Of a stretch of 41,699 nt of DNA, positions 23,716-31,437 are shown in pieces. Below the pieces are notes generated by a model. It ran no database searches. It was not told where the DNA came from and saw only the letters and a program-made list of their open reading frames with translations. Numbering within the stretch: the first letter of the stretch is position 1; each line of letters opens with the position of its first letter. The position numbers were made by a program, and so were the translations under genes. The stretch comes from Streptomyces sp. MBT53 (GTDB lineage: Bacteria > Actinomycetota > Actinomycetes > Streptomycetales > Streptomycetaceae): positions 1 to 41,699 of the forward strand of contig NZ_JAEQAZ010000094.1 of NCBI RefSeq assembly GCF_016654115.1, written 5' to 3'.

Positions 23716-24704
23716 CCGACGCGCACACGCACGGAGCGGACGACCTGTGCGCGGCAGGTCTGAGCCTGTACGTCCGCGCCCTGCAGGCCGGGCGGGTGCG
23801 GGTCGACGACACCGACGAGGCACCCTGTCTGGTCGGTCTCGGGCTGCTGCAGCCCGAGATCGAGGACCTGGGCTGGCTACGGCCCGTCGCGCCCGGCTTC
23901 GTGCTCCACCGGCTGCACCGGATGTCCGCGGAGCGCATCGCGGACGAACGGCGCCGCGAGGAGCGCCTGGAGACCGTCTTCGGCCCGCTGGTGGGGCTCG
24001 ACGGCTCCGGTACGGCGGCCACGGACGCGCCGACCCTCACGGTCCTCCGCGGCCGGGACCGCATCAACACCGCGATCAGCGAGGCCATGGCGGACGCCAC
24101 GGACGAGCTGCTCGCCATCCAGCCCAGCACCAACCGTGACACCAGGCCGACTCCCGAAGCCCGGGCCCTCGCCCTCGTCCGCGACCAGGCCCTGCTGGAC
24201 CGCGGCGGCCGCATCCGCACCCTCTACCAGCACACCCAGCGCTACAGCCCCGTCGCCCTGTCCCGCTACGAGCAGCTGCGCGGCGACGCGGAGGCCCGCA
24301 CCCTGGACGAGGTCACCGACCGCCTCCTGGTCGTCGACCGGCAGGTGGCGTTCATCCCGGCGAACGCGGACCTCACCCTCGCCCTCGAAGTCCGCCACCC
24401 CACGCTGATCAACTACTTCGTGAAGACCTTCGACCGCCTCTGGCACCTGGCCACCCCCATGCACCCCGAGGCGGTCCAACAGCCCTCCACGAACGGCATC
24501 ACCCCGCGCCAGCACGCCATCGCGGGACTGCTCGTCGAGGGCCACACCGACGCCGTGATCGCCCAGCGCCTCGGCATGAACATCCGCACCGCCCGCGTCC
24601 ACATCGCCAAGCTCGCCGCGACCCTCGGCAGCGAGAGCCGCGCCCAACTCGGCTACCTCATCGCGGAATCCGGAATCCTCAGGCAGGAGGGAGCGGCCGA
24701 GTGA
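23712..24704 (+). CDS. LuxR-type regulator with TrmB-like sensor half (array copy 2)
   Basis: A 330-residue paralogue of copy 1. The sensor half carries LTVLRGRDRINTAISEAMADATDE-type and QALLDRGGRIRTLYQHTQRYSP segments, and the HTH is near 258-320 (GLLVEGHTDAVIAQRLGM, then IRTARVHIAKLAATLGS). Relative to copy 1 the conserved Cys of RTCRAHI is Ala (RTARVHI), a mark shared by copies 2-5. The GTG start at 23712 overlaps the copy 1 stop by 4 nt (GTGA) and has a GGGAGGAG site inside copy 1, so translation is coupled. No receiver domain is present, so it is not a classical two-component regulator. Confidence 0.9.
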   Translation: MTDAHTHGADDLCAAGLSLYVRALQAGRVRVDDTDEAPCLVGLGLLQPEIEDLGWLRPVAPGFVLHRLHRMSAERIADERRREERLETVFGPLVGLDGSGTAATDAPTLTVLRGRDRINTAISEAMADATDELLAIQPSTNRDTRPTPEARALALVRDQALLDRGGRIRTLYQHTQRYSPVALSRYEQLRGDAEARTLDEVTDRLLVVDRQVAFIPANADLTLALEVRHPTLINYFVKTFDRLWHLATPMHPEAVQQPSTNGITPRQHAIAGLLVEGHTDAVIAQRLGMNIRTARVHIAKLAATLGSESRAQLGYLIAESGILRQEGAAE

Positions 24705-25699
24705 CATCCGCGCGCCATCCGGAACACGGTGTGGAAGACCTCTGTCGCGCCGGTGCAGAGCTGTACGAACGCGCCCTGCGCGAAGGCCAGGTGAACCGCG
24801 CGGACGCCGACACCGCGCCGTGCCTGATCGGCCTCGGCCTGCTGCATCCGACCGCCACGGACCCGGACCGGCTGGAGCCGGTCGCGCCGGCCTCCGTGCT
24901 GCACCGGCTGCTGCGGATGTCCGCGGAGCGCATCGCGGACGAGCGGCGCCGCGAGGAACGGCTGGAGCGCTTCCTCGGCCCGCTGGCGCGGCTCGGCGAC
25001 TCCGGTACGGCGGCCACGGAAGCGCCGGCCCTCACGGTCCTCGACGACAAGGACCGCATCAACACGGCGATCAGCGCGGCCATAGCGGACGCCACGGACG
25101 AAATACTCGCCATCCAGCCCAGCAGCAACCGTGACAGACGGCTGACCGCCCGAGCCGAGGCCATCGCCGTCGCCCGCGACCAGACCCTGCTGGACCGCGG
25201 CGGCCGTATCCGCACCCTCTACCAGCACACCCATCGCTACAACCCGTACGCCATGGCCCGCTACGAGAACCTGCGCGGCGACGCGGAGGCCCGGACCCTC
25301 GACGAGGTCACCGACCGCCTCATCGTCATCGACCGGCAGGTGGCGTTCATCCCGGCGAACGCGGACCGCACGACGGCCCTCGAAGTCCGCCACCCGGCGC
25401 TGCTCACCCACTTCGTCACGGTCTTCGACCGCCTCTGGCACCTCGCCACCCCCATGTATCCCGAGGCGGTCCAACAGCCCTCCCTCAACGGCATCAGCCC
25501 GCGCCAGCACGCCATCGCGGGACTGCTCGTCGAGGGCCACACCGACGCGGTGATCGCCCACCGCCTCGGCATGAACATCCGCACCGCACGCGTCCACATC
25601 GCCAAACTCGCCGCCACCCTCGGCAGCGAGAGCCGCGCCCAACTCGGCTACCTCATAGGGCAGTCGGGGATTCTCAGAGAGGAGGGAGCGACGGAGTGA
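24701..25699 (+). CDS. LuxR-type regulator with TrmB-like sensor half (array copy 3)
   Basis: A 332-residue paralogue. The N-terminal half is close to copy 4 (shared ALREGQVNRADADTAPCL), the middle shares ERIADERRREERLE and RINTAIS with copy 2, and the HTH reads GLLVEGHTDAVIAHRLGM then IRTARVHIAKL. The tail LIGQSGIL matches copy 5 rather than its neighbours. GTG 24701 overlaps the preceding stop as GTGA with a GGAGGGAG site. The ligand is unknown. Confidence 0.9.
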   Translation: MTSARHPEHGVEDLCRAGAELYERALREGQVNRADADTAPCLIGLGLLHPTATDPDRLEPVAPASVLHRLLRMSAERIADERRREERLERFLGPLARLGDSGTAATEAPALTVLDDKDRINTAISAAIADATDEILAIQPSSNRDRRLTARAEAIAVARDQTLLDRGGRIRTLYQHTHRYNPYAMARYENLRGDAEARTLDEVTDRLIVIDRQVAFIPANADRTTALEVRHPALLTHFVTVFDRLWHLATPMYPEAVQQPSLNGISPRQHAIAGLLVEGHTDAVIAHRLGMNIRTARVHIAKLAATLGSESRAQLGYLIGQSGILREEGATE

Positions 25700-26688
25700 C
25701 ATCCCTGCCCCACACGGAGCACCGTGTGGAAGACCTCTGTCCCGCCGGAACGCAGGTGTACGAACGTGCCCTGCGCGAAGGCCAGGTGAACCGCGCGGAC
25801 GCCGACACCGCGCCGTGCCTCGTCGACCACGGCCTGCTGCACCCGACCACCACGGACCCGGACCGGCTGGAGCCGGTCGCGCCCGCCGTGGCGCTGCACC
25901 GGCTGCTGCGCACCTCGGGGGCGCGCATCGCGGACGAGCGGCGCCGCGAGGAGCGGCTGGCCGAGGCCTTCGAACCGCTCATGCTCATCGACGGCCACCG
26001 GCCGACGACCGCCGGTACCGAGACGATCAACGTCCTGAGCACCTTCGACCAGATCAACGGGACGATCGCCGCCGTCATGGCCGAGGCGTCCCGGGAGGTG
26101 CTGGCGATCCAGCCGCGCAGACGGAACCCCGAGTCCCTCGAACTCAGCCTCGACGCCCTGAAACAGGACCAGACCCTCCTCGACCGCGGCGGTCGCATCC
26201 GCACCCTGTACCCGCACGCGCTCCGGCATCTGCCCGCCGTCCTCGCCCGCTACGAGCAGTTGAGCGGCGACGCGGAGGCCCGCACCCTGGACGAGGTCAC
26301 CGACCGCCTCATCGTCATCGACCGCACGGTCGCCTTCATTCCCGCGAACGCGGACCGCACGAAGGCCCTCGAAGTCCGCCACCCGGCGCTGCTCACCCAC
26401 TTCGTCACGGTCTTCGACCGCCTCTGGCACCTCGCCACCCCCATGTACCCGGAAGCGGTCCCACAGCCCTCCCTCAACGGCATCAGCACCCGCCAGCGCG
26501 CCATCGCGGGACTCCTCGTGGAAGGCCACACCGACGCCGTCATCGCCGACCGCCTCGGCATGAACATCCGCACCGCCCGCGTCCACATCGCCAAACTCGC
26601 CGCCACCCTCGGCAGCGAAAGCCGCGCCCAACTCGGCTACCTCATCGCGGAATCCGGCATCCTCAAGCAGGAAGGAGCGGCGGAGTGA
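25696..26688 (+). CDS. LuxR-type regulator with TrmB-like sensor half (array copy 4)
   Basis: A 330-residue paralogue. The first 75 residues are nearly those of copy 3, but the region after about residue 90 (LMLIDGHRPTTAGTETINVL, then RRRNPESLELSLDAL) is distinct, and it has RTLYPHALRHLP where others have RTLYQHT. The last 60 residues are almost identical to copy 5 up to LGYLI and then match copy 2 (LIAESGIL). GTG 25696 overlaps the copy 3 stop as GTGA behind a GGAGGGAG site. Confidence 0.9.
   Translation: MTSLPHTEHRVEDLCPAGTQVYERALREGQVNRADADTAPCLVDHGLLHPTTTDPDRLEPVAPAVALHRLLRTSGARIADERRREERLAEAFEPLMLIDGHRPTTAGTETINVLSTFDQINGTIAAVMAEASREVLAIQPRRRNPESLELSLDALKQDQTLLDRGGRIRTLYPHALRHLPAVLARYEQLSGDAEARTLDEVTDRLIVIDRTVAFIPANADRTKALEVRHPALLTHFVTVFDRLWHLATPMYPEAVPQPSLNGISTRQRAIAGLLVEGHTDAVIADRLGMNIRTARVHIAKLAATLGSESRAQLGYLIAESGILKQEGAAE
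26461..26645 (+). repeat. 185-nt near-identical block shared with 27456-27640
   Basis: The DNA encoding the HTH end of copy 4 matches the corresponding part of copy 5 (27456-27640) over 185 nt with one difference (CAG/CAA), while the sensor halves differ widely. This points to recent duplication or gene conversion. Confidence 0.9.
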
Positions 26689-27674
26689 ACACGCCGCCGC
26701 ACCCCGAGCACGACGTGGAAGACCTGTGCGCGGCGGGCGTCGAGGTGTACGAACAGGCCCTGCGCGAAGGGCGGGTGAGCGGTTCCGAGGCCGAACGGGC
26801 GCCCTGTCTCGTCGACTTCGGGCTGCTGACCCACTCCGTCACGGATCCACGGCGCCTGGAACCGGTCACCCCCGCGGTCGCCTTCCACCGGATGCTGAGC
26901 GCCATGGAGGACCGCGTCGCCGCGGAGCGCCGGCGCGAGCAGCGGCTCGCGGAGACCTTCGAGCCCCTGTTGCGGATCGACGGCCGCCGCGCGGGCCCGG
27001 AGCAGGTCCCCACGCTCAGTGTGCTGAGCGGCGTGCACCGGATCGGCTCCGCCATCGCCCAGGCACTGGCCGCGAGTTCGGGCGAGCTCCTCGCCATCCA
27101 GCCGCACATCTCCCACTCCAGCCATACGGCCCCGGAGGCCCACGTCGAGGCGCTGGCGCGCGACCAGGCCCTGCTCGACCGCGGCGGCCGTATCCGCACG
27201 CTCTACCAGCACACCCTGCGCCACGCGCCCTCCGTGCTCGCGCGCTACGAACGGCTCCGCGGCGACGTCGAGGCGCGCACCCTGGACGAGATCCCGGACC
27301 GCCTCATCGTCGTCGACCGGACGGTCGCCTTCCTCCCCGCCAACGCGGACCGCACGATGGCCCTGGAAGTCCGCCATCCCTCCCTGGTCGCCTTCTGCGT
27401 CACGGTCTTCGACCGCCTCTGGCACCTGGCCACCCCCATGTACCCCGAGGCGGTCCCACAGCCCTCCCTCAACGGCATCAGCACCCGCCAACGCGCCATC
27501 GCGGGACTCCTCGTGGAAGGCCACACCGACGCCGTCATCGCCGACCGCCTCGGCATGAACATCCGCACCGCCCGCGTCCACATCGCCAAACTCGCCGCCA
27601 CCCTCGGCAGCGAAAGCCGCGCCCAACTCGGCTACCTCATAGGGCAGTCGGGGATTCTTGATCCGCCGGGGTGA
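26685..27674 (+). CDS. LuxR-type regulator with TrmB-like sensor half (array copy 5)
   Basis: A 329-residue paralogue and the last of the tandem set. The N-terminal half is the most diverged of copies 2-5 (ALREGRVSGSEAERAPCL, LTHSVTDPRRLEPV; sensor LSVLSGVHRIGSAIAQAL and a His/Ser-rich PHISHSSHTAPEAH). The HTH end is almost identical to copy 4, and the final LIGQSGIL matches copy 3, so the gene is a mosaic. GTG 26685 overlaps the copy 4 stop as GTGA after a GGAAGGAG site. Its last 38 nt overlap, tail to tail, the opposite-strand copy 6. Confidence 0.9.
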   Translation: MNTPPHPEHDVEDLCAAGVEVYEQALREGRVSGSEAERAPCLVDFGLLTHSVTDPRRLEPVTPAVAFHRMLSAMEDRVAAERRREQRLAETFEPLLRIDGRRAGPEQVPTLSVLSGVHRIGSAIAQALAASSGELLAIQPHISHSSHTAPEAHVEALARDQALLDRGGRIRTLYQHTLRHAPSVLARYERLRGDVEARTLDEIPDRLIVVDRTVAFLPANADRTMALEVRHPSLVAFCVTVFDRLWHLATPMYPEAVPQPSLNGISTRQRAIAGLLVEGHTDAVIADRLGMNIRTARVHIAKLAATLGSESRAQLGYLIGQSGILDPPG

Positions 27675-28695
27675 GCTGGGCGGGCAGGTCCGGCATCCGT
27701 GACGCGGCGCCCTCCAGGCCCGCCTGGGCGATACGGACGCCGAGCTGGGTACGGCTGGCCGCGCCGAGCGTCTCCGACAGCCGGGCGATGTGGGCGCGGC
27801 AGGTGCGGACGCTTATGCCGAGCCGTTCCGCGATCACCGCGTCCTGGTGACCCTCCGCGAGCAGGGCCGCGATGGACTGTTCGCGGTGGGAGATGCCCTC
27901 GATGCCGGTGTCGGGCAGGGGGGCGGCTACGGGGATCGCGAGGCGCCACAGGCGGTCGAAGACCGTGACGAAGTAGTCGATCAGCGCCGGGTGGCGCAGT
28001 TCCAGCGCCATGGTGTGGTCGGCGTTGGCGGGGATGAAGGCGACCGTCCGGTCGAAGAGGATGAGGCGGTCGACGACCTCGTCGAGGGTCCGTGCCTCGA
28101 CCGCGTCGCCCATCAACTCCAGGTAGTTCAGCAGGCCTTGGCCGTGCCGGGCGACATGGGTGTACAGGTCGCGCATCCGTACCCCGCGCGAGCGCAGGGC
28201 CAGGGCGCGGTGCAGGCCCTCGGTGAGTTCCGGTTCGCGACGGATGCCGCCGGGCTGGACGGTGAGGACCTCGCCGGTGCAGGCCTCCGTCGCGGCGTCC
28301 ATCGCCGCCTGGATGCGGGCGAGACCGTCCAGGACGCGGATCGCGGCGCCCTCCAGCGCCCCGGACGCCAACGCGGACGCCTCGATACGGCGGCCGAGAC
28401 CGGCGTACCGCTCGAAGGCGTCGACCGCCGAACCCACCCGCCGGTGGCTCTCGCTGACCTCGTCGTAGACCCCGCGCAGCAGCCGGGTCATGACCTCCTG
28501 CGGGGAGGTCGGCACCAGCCAGTCCATGTCGTCGGGGTCGGGGTGGAGGAGGGCGAGCTCCAGCAGACACGGCACCGGTTCGGCGTCCGTGCGCGGCACC
28601 CGGCCCCGCCGTACGGCCCGTGAGTACACGAGGTCCCCGGCGTCGCAGAGTCGGTCAGCACCGTGTGGATGCGCGTCCGTCCCGTGCCCGGTCAT
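27637..28695 (-). CDS. LuxR-type regulator with TrmB-like sensor half (convergent copy 6)
   Basis: A 352-residue paralogue on the opposite strand. Like copy 1 it has LLHPDPDDMDWLVP, a QPGG motif in the sensor half, and RTCRAHIARL in the HTH (about 270-335: SIAALLAEGHQDAVIAERLGI), so copies 1 and 6 look like the older type flanking the expanded copies 2-5. It carries an extra C-terminal tail of about 25 residues (ending TPADQESPTAL) encoded antisense to copy 5. The ATG at 28695 gives homology with the other N-termini (HGADRLCDAG); longer in-frame starts have none. Its promoter should lie in the 264-nt gap to the ATP-grasp gene. Confidence 0.88.
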   Translation of the reverse strand: MTGHGTDAHPHGADRLCDAGDLVYSRAVRRGRVPRTDAEPVPCLLELALLHPDPDDMDWLVPTSPQEVMTRLLRGVYDEVSESHRRVGSAVDAFERYAGLGRRIEASALASGALEGAAIRVLDGLARIQAAMDAATEACTGEVLTVQPGGIRREPELTEGLHRALALRSRGVRMRDLYTHVARHGQGLLNYLELMGDAVEARTLDEVVDRLILFDRTVAFIPANADHTMALELRHPALIDYFVTVFDRLWRLAIPVAAPLPDTGIEGISHREQSIAALLAEGHQDAVIAERLGISVRTCRAHIARLSETLGAASRTQLGVRIAQAGLEGAASRMPDLPAQLTPADQESPTAL

Positions 28696-28959
28696 TGCCC
28701 ATCCCACCCCCGGTTCCCGGCTCTTTGCAGCGCAACTATGCGCGGACCCGACCTGCTCCGCAACACGGCTCCCCCTCGAACGGGCCCCGAAAACCACCGA
28801 TATCACTCACTATCTCCCCACCTCCGCGTGTCACCTTGCAACAAGCTGGGGGGGGTACCGGGCCCCGGCCGCCGGCCGCTTCGCCGTATCACTTTCCGCG
28901 TGAGCTGCCGGAAATCACTCAGAGATCGCCGTGTTACGTACCGCCTCTAACGTCCCCTC
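28696..28959. promoter_or_regulatory. divergent promoter region between copy 6 and the ATP-grasp operon
   Basis: No gene is seen. It holds an 8-G run near 28848-28855 and a TAACGT element at 28948-28953 ending 6 nt before the ATP-grasp ATG, which lacks a ribosome site, so that operon may start with a leaderless mRNA. No convincing -35 was found. Confidence 0.35.
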
Positions 28960-30507
28960 ATGGCGGACATATTTGACGCATACGCATTGGCCGATGCGTG
29001 GGACGAGATGTTTGTGCGGCCGGGTGAGGTCAGAACCGCCTACGAGCCGGTACTGGCGGCACTCCAGCCGATCGAGCCGAGTGAACTGCGCTTCCGCGCG
29101 GACCAGATGGCCCGCGCGTTCACCGACCGCGGTGTGACCTACGCCTTCGCGGGCGAGGAACGGCCCTGGCCGCTGGACCTGGTGCCGAGGATCATCGACG
29201 CGCTGGAGTGGGATCTCATCCAGCGCGGAGTGGCGCAACGGGTAAGGGCACTCGAGGCCTACCTCTCCGACGCGTACTCCCACTGCCGCGCCTTCGAGGA
29301 CGGGGTCGTGCCCTGGCGGCTGCTCCTCAACTCGGCCCATTTCCACCGGGCCGCACAGGGCGTCGAGCCACCGGGCGGGGTCCGCATCCACGTCGCCGGC
29401 ATCGACCTGGTCCGGGACGAGGCCGGGGACCTACGGGTGCTGGAGGACAACGTGCGGGTCCCCAGCGGGGTGTCGTACGTCATCGAGAACCGCAGAGCGA
29501 TGACGCGGATCTTCCCGTCCCTCTTCGCCGAGCAGCACGTGGTCCCCGTCGACGGATACGCGGGGCGCCTGCTGGCCGCACTGCGGGCCGCCGCGCCCGC
29601 CGGGACACAGGACCCCCGGGTCGTGGTCCTCACCCCGGGGCCGGGGAACGCCGCCTACTTCGAACACGCCCTGCTCGCCCGGCTGATGGGCGTGCAGCTG
29701 GTGGTGGGGCACGACCTGACGTGCCGCAACAACCGGGTGTGGATGCGCACCACGCGCGGCGAGGTGCCCGTCCATGTCGTATACCGGCGGCTCGACGACG
29801 ACTTCCTCGACCCGCTGCACTTCCGCCCCGACTCGGTGATCGGCTGCCCGGGCATCATGAACGCCGCCCAGGCCGGGAACGTCACACTCGCGAACGCCGT
29901 CGGCAACGGCATCGCGGACGACAAACTCCTCTACACCTACGTCCCCGACCTCATCCGCTACTACCTCTCCGAGGAACCGATTCTCCCCAACGTGGAGTCC
30001 TACCGTCCCGACGAGCCGGGCCAGTTGGAGGCGGTCCTCGACCAGATCGAGCACCTGGTCGTCAAGCCGGTCGACGGCGCCGGCGGCCAGGGCATCGTCA
30101 TCGGACCCAAGGCCGACGCGAAGACCCTCGAACGCACTCGCAAAGCCGTCGCCGCCGACCCGCGCGGCTGGATCGCCCAGCGCCCCGTCGCCCTCTCCAC
30201 CTCCCCCACCCTCGCGGGTGAACGCATGGCACCCCGCCACATCGACCTACGGCCCTTCGCCGTGAACGACGGCACCGACGTCTGGGTCCTCCCCGGCGGC
30301 CTCACCCGGGTCGCCCTCCAGGAGGGCAACCTGATCGTCAACTCCAGCCAGGGCGGCGGCTCCAAGGACACCTGGGTACTCGCCGAGGGCCCCACCGAAC
30401 AGCCCGAGCCGCTCACCGCGGACGGCACACCCCCCGAGGTGGCCCCGCGCCAGCTCGGCCCCGACGGCAACCCCGCGGTCGTACAGGAAGGGGCGCAGCA
30501 GCAGTGA
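28960..30507 (+). CDS. circularly permuted type 2 ATP-grasp protein
   Basis: A 515-residue protein of the DUF404/DUF407 (circularly permuted ATP-grasp) family. Recognisable blocks are GVRIHVAGIDLVRDEAGDLRVLEDNVRVPSG-type (141-171), VVLTPGPGNAAYFEH (222-236), CPGIMNAAQAGNVTLANAVGNGIADDK and the phosphate-loop-like VVKPVDGAGGQGIVIGP (367-383). The family is predicted to ligate carboxylates to amines, perhaps making or modifying a peptide together with the alpha-E and transglutaminase partners. The last 50 residues are a Pro/Gln/Glu-rich tail. The next gene starts in its stop codon (GTGA), so the three form a coupled operon. Confidence 0.92.
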   Translation: MADIFDAYALADAWDEMFVRPGEVRTAYEPVLAALQPIEPSELRFRADQMARAFTDRGVTYAFAGEERPWPLDLVPRIIDALEWDLIQRGVAQRVRALEAYLSDAYSHCRAFEDGVVPWRLLLNSAHFHRAAQGVEPPGGVRIHVAGIDLVRDEAGDLRVLEDNVRVPSGVSYVIENRRAMTRIFPSLFAEQHVVPVDGYAGRLLAALRAAAPAGTQDPRVVVLTPGPGNAAYFEHALLARLMGVQLVVGHDLTCRNNRVWMRTTRGEVPVHVVYRRLDDDFLDPLHFRPDSVIGCPGIMNAAQAGNVTLANAVGNGIADDKLLYTYVPDLIRYYLSEEPILPNVESYRPDEPGQLEAVLDQIEHLVVKPVDGAGGQGIVIGPKADAKTLERTRKAVAADPRGWIAQRPVALSTSPTLAGERMAPRHIDLRPFAVNDGTDVWVLPGGLTRVALQEGNLIVNSSQGGGSKDTWVLAEGPTEQPEPLTADGTPPEVAPRQLGPDGNPAVVQEGAQQQ

Positions 30508-31436
30508 ACGACGTGATCCTCTCCCGGATAGCCGAGGCCCTGACGTGGACGGGCCGTTACGTCGAGCGCGCGGACGCCACCGGGCGCATCCTCGACGCCT
30601 ATCTGCACCGCCTGCTGGAGGACCCCTGGCGCGACGAGGACGCGGCCTGCCGGTCGCTGTACGCGATCCTCGGGGTCGACGCGGGCGGTGAACGCGTCGA
30701 CATGCAGCAGGTGTTGGACCAGCTCGCCTTCGACGCCCGTTCGACGTGCTCCATCGAGGGCGCCCTGGGCGCGGCCCGGCTGAACGCCCGCAGCGCCCGC
30801 GAGGCGGTCTCCTCCGAGATGTGGGAATGCCTCAACTCCACCTGGCACGCCCTGGCCGACCAGCGCCTCGCGGCCCGCCGTACCGGCCCCTACGCCTACC
30901 TCGAACTCGTGCGCAGACGCGCCGCGTTGTTCTTCGGCCTCGCCGACTCCACGATGAGCCGCGACGACAGCTGGCGCTTCGTCGTCCTGGGCAGGAGTCT
31001 CGAACGGGTGGACATGACCGTACGACTGCTGTCCGTACGGGTGTTGGACGCGGCCCACGCCCCCGACTGGCCGACGCTGCTGAGCGCTTCCGGCGCCGAC
31101 GAGGCGTACGCGCGCGTCTACGGCGGCTTCGGCGACACCCCGCGCGTGGCCGAATTCCTGCTCCTGGACCGGGACTTCCCCCGCTCGGCACTGCACGCGC
31201 TGACGACGGCCGAGGAGTGCCTCACGGCGCTCGGCCGCCAGCGCCAGGACCCCGCGCGCCGCCCCATCGGCCGACTCCGCACCCGCCTCGAATACCTGGA
31301 CTCGCACGCCTTGGAGGAACAACTCCCCGCGCTCCTCAAGGACTTGCAGCACGCCTGCATGGCCTCGGCGGAGGCGGTCGCGGAGTTGTTCTTCCCGTAC
31401 CAGGGGCCCGTCGAGTGGGCCCAGGAAGGAGCCTGA
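30504..31436 (+). CDS. alpha-E domain-containing protein
   Basis: An all-helical alpha-E protein of 310 residues (DUF403 type). It opens VILSRIAEALTWTGRYVERADATGRILD (3-30), the family signature, with RFVVLGRSLERVDMTVRLL (158-176) repeating the helical E-x2-D/E pattern and ending ELFFPYQG. It always partners circularly permuted ATP-grasp proteins; its role is unknown. GTG 30504 overlaps the upstream stop by 4 nt (GTGA), and the stop is one base from the transglutaminase ATG. Confidence 0.93.
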   Translation: MNDVILSRIAEALTWTGRYVERADATGRILDAYLHRLLEDPWRDEDAACRSLYAILGVDAGGERVDMQQVLDQLAFDARSTCSIEGALGAARLNARSAREAVSSEMWECLNSTWHALADQRLAARRTGPYAYLELVRRRAALFFGLADSTMSRDDSWRFVVLGRSLERVDMTVRLLSVRVLDAAHAPDWPTLLSASGADEAYARVYGGFGDTPRVAEFLLLDRDFPRSALHALTTAEECLTALGRQRQDPARRPIGRLRTRLEYLDSHALEEQLPALLKDLQHACMASAEAVAELFFPYQGPVEWAQEGA

Positions 31437-31437
31437 G

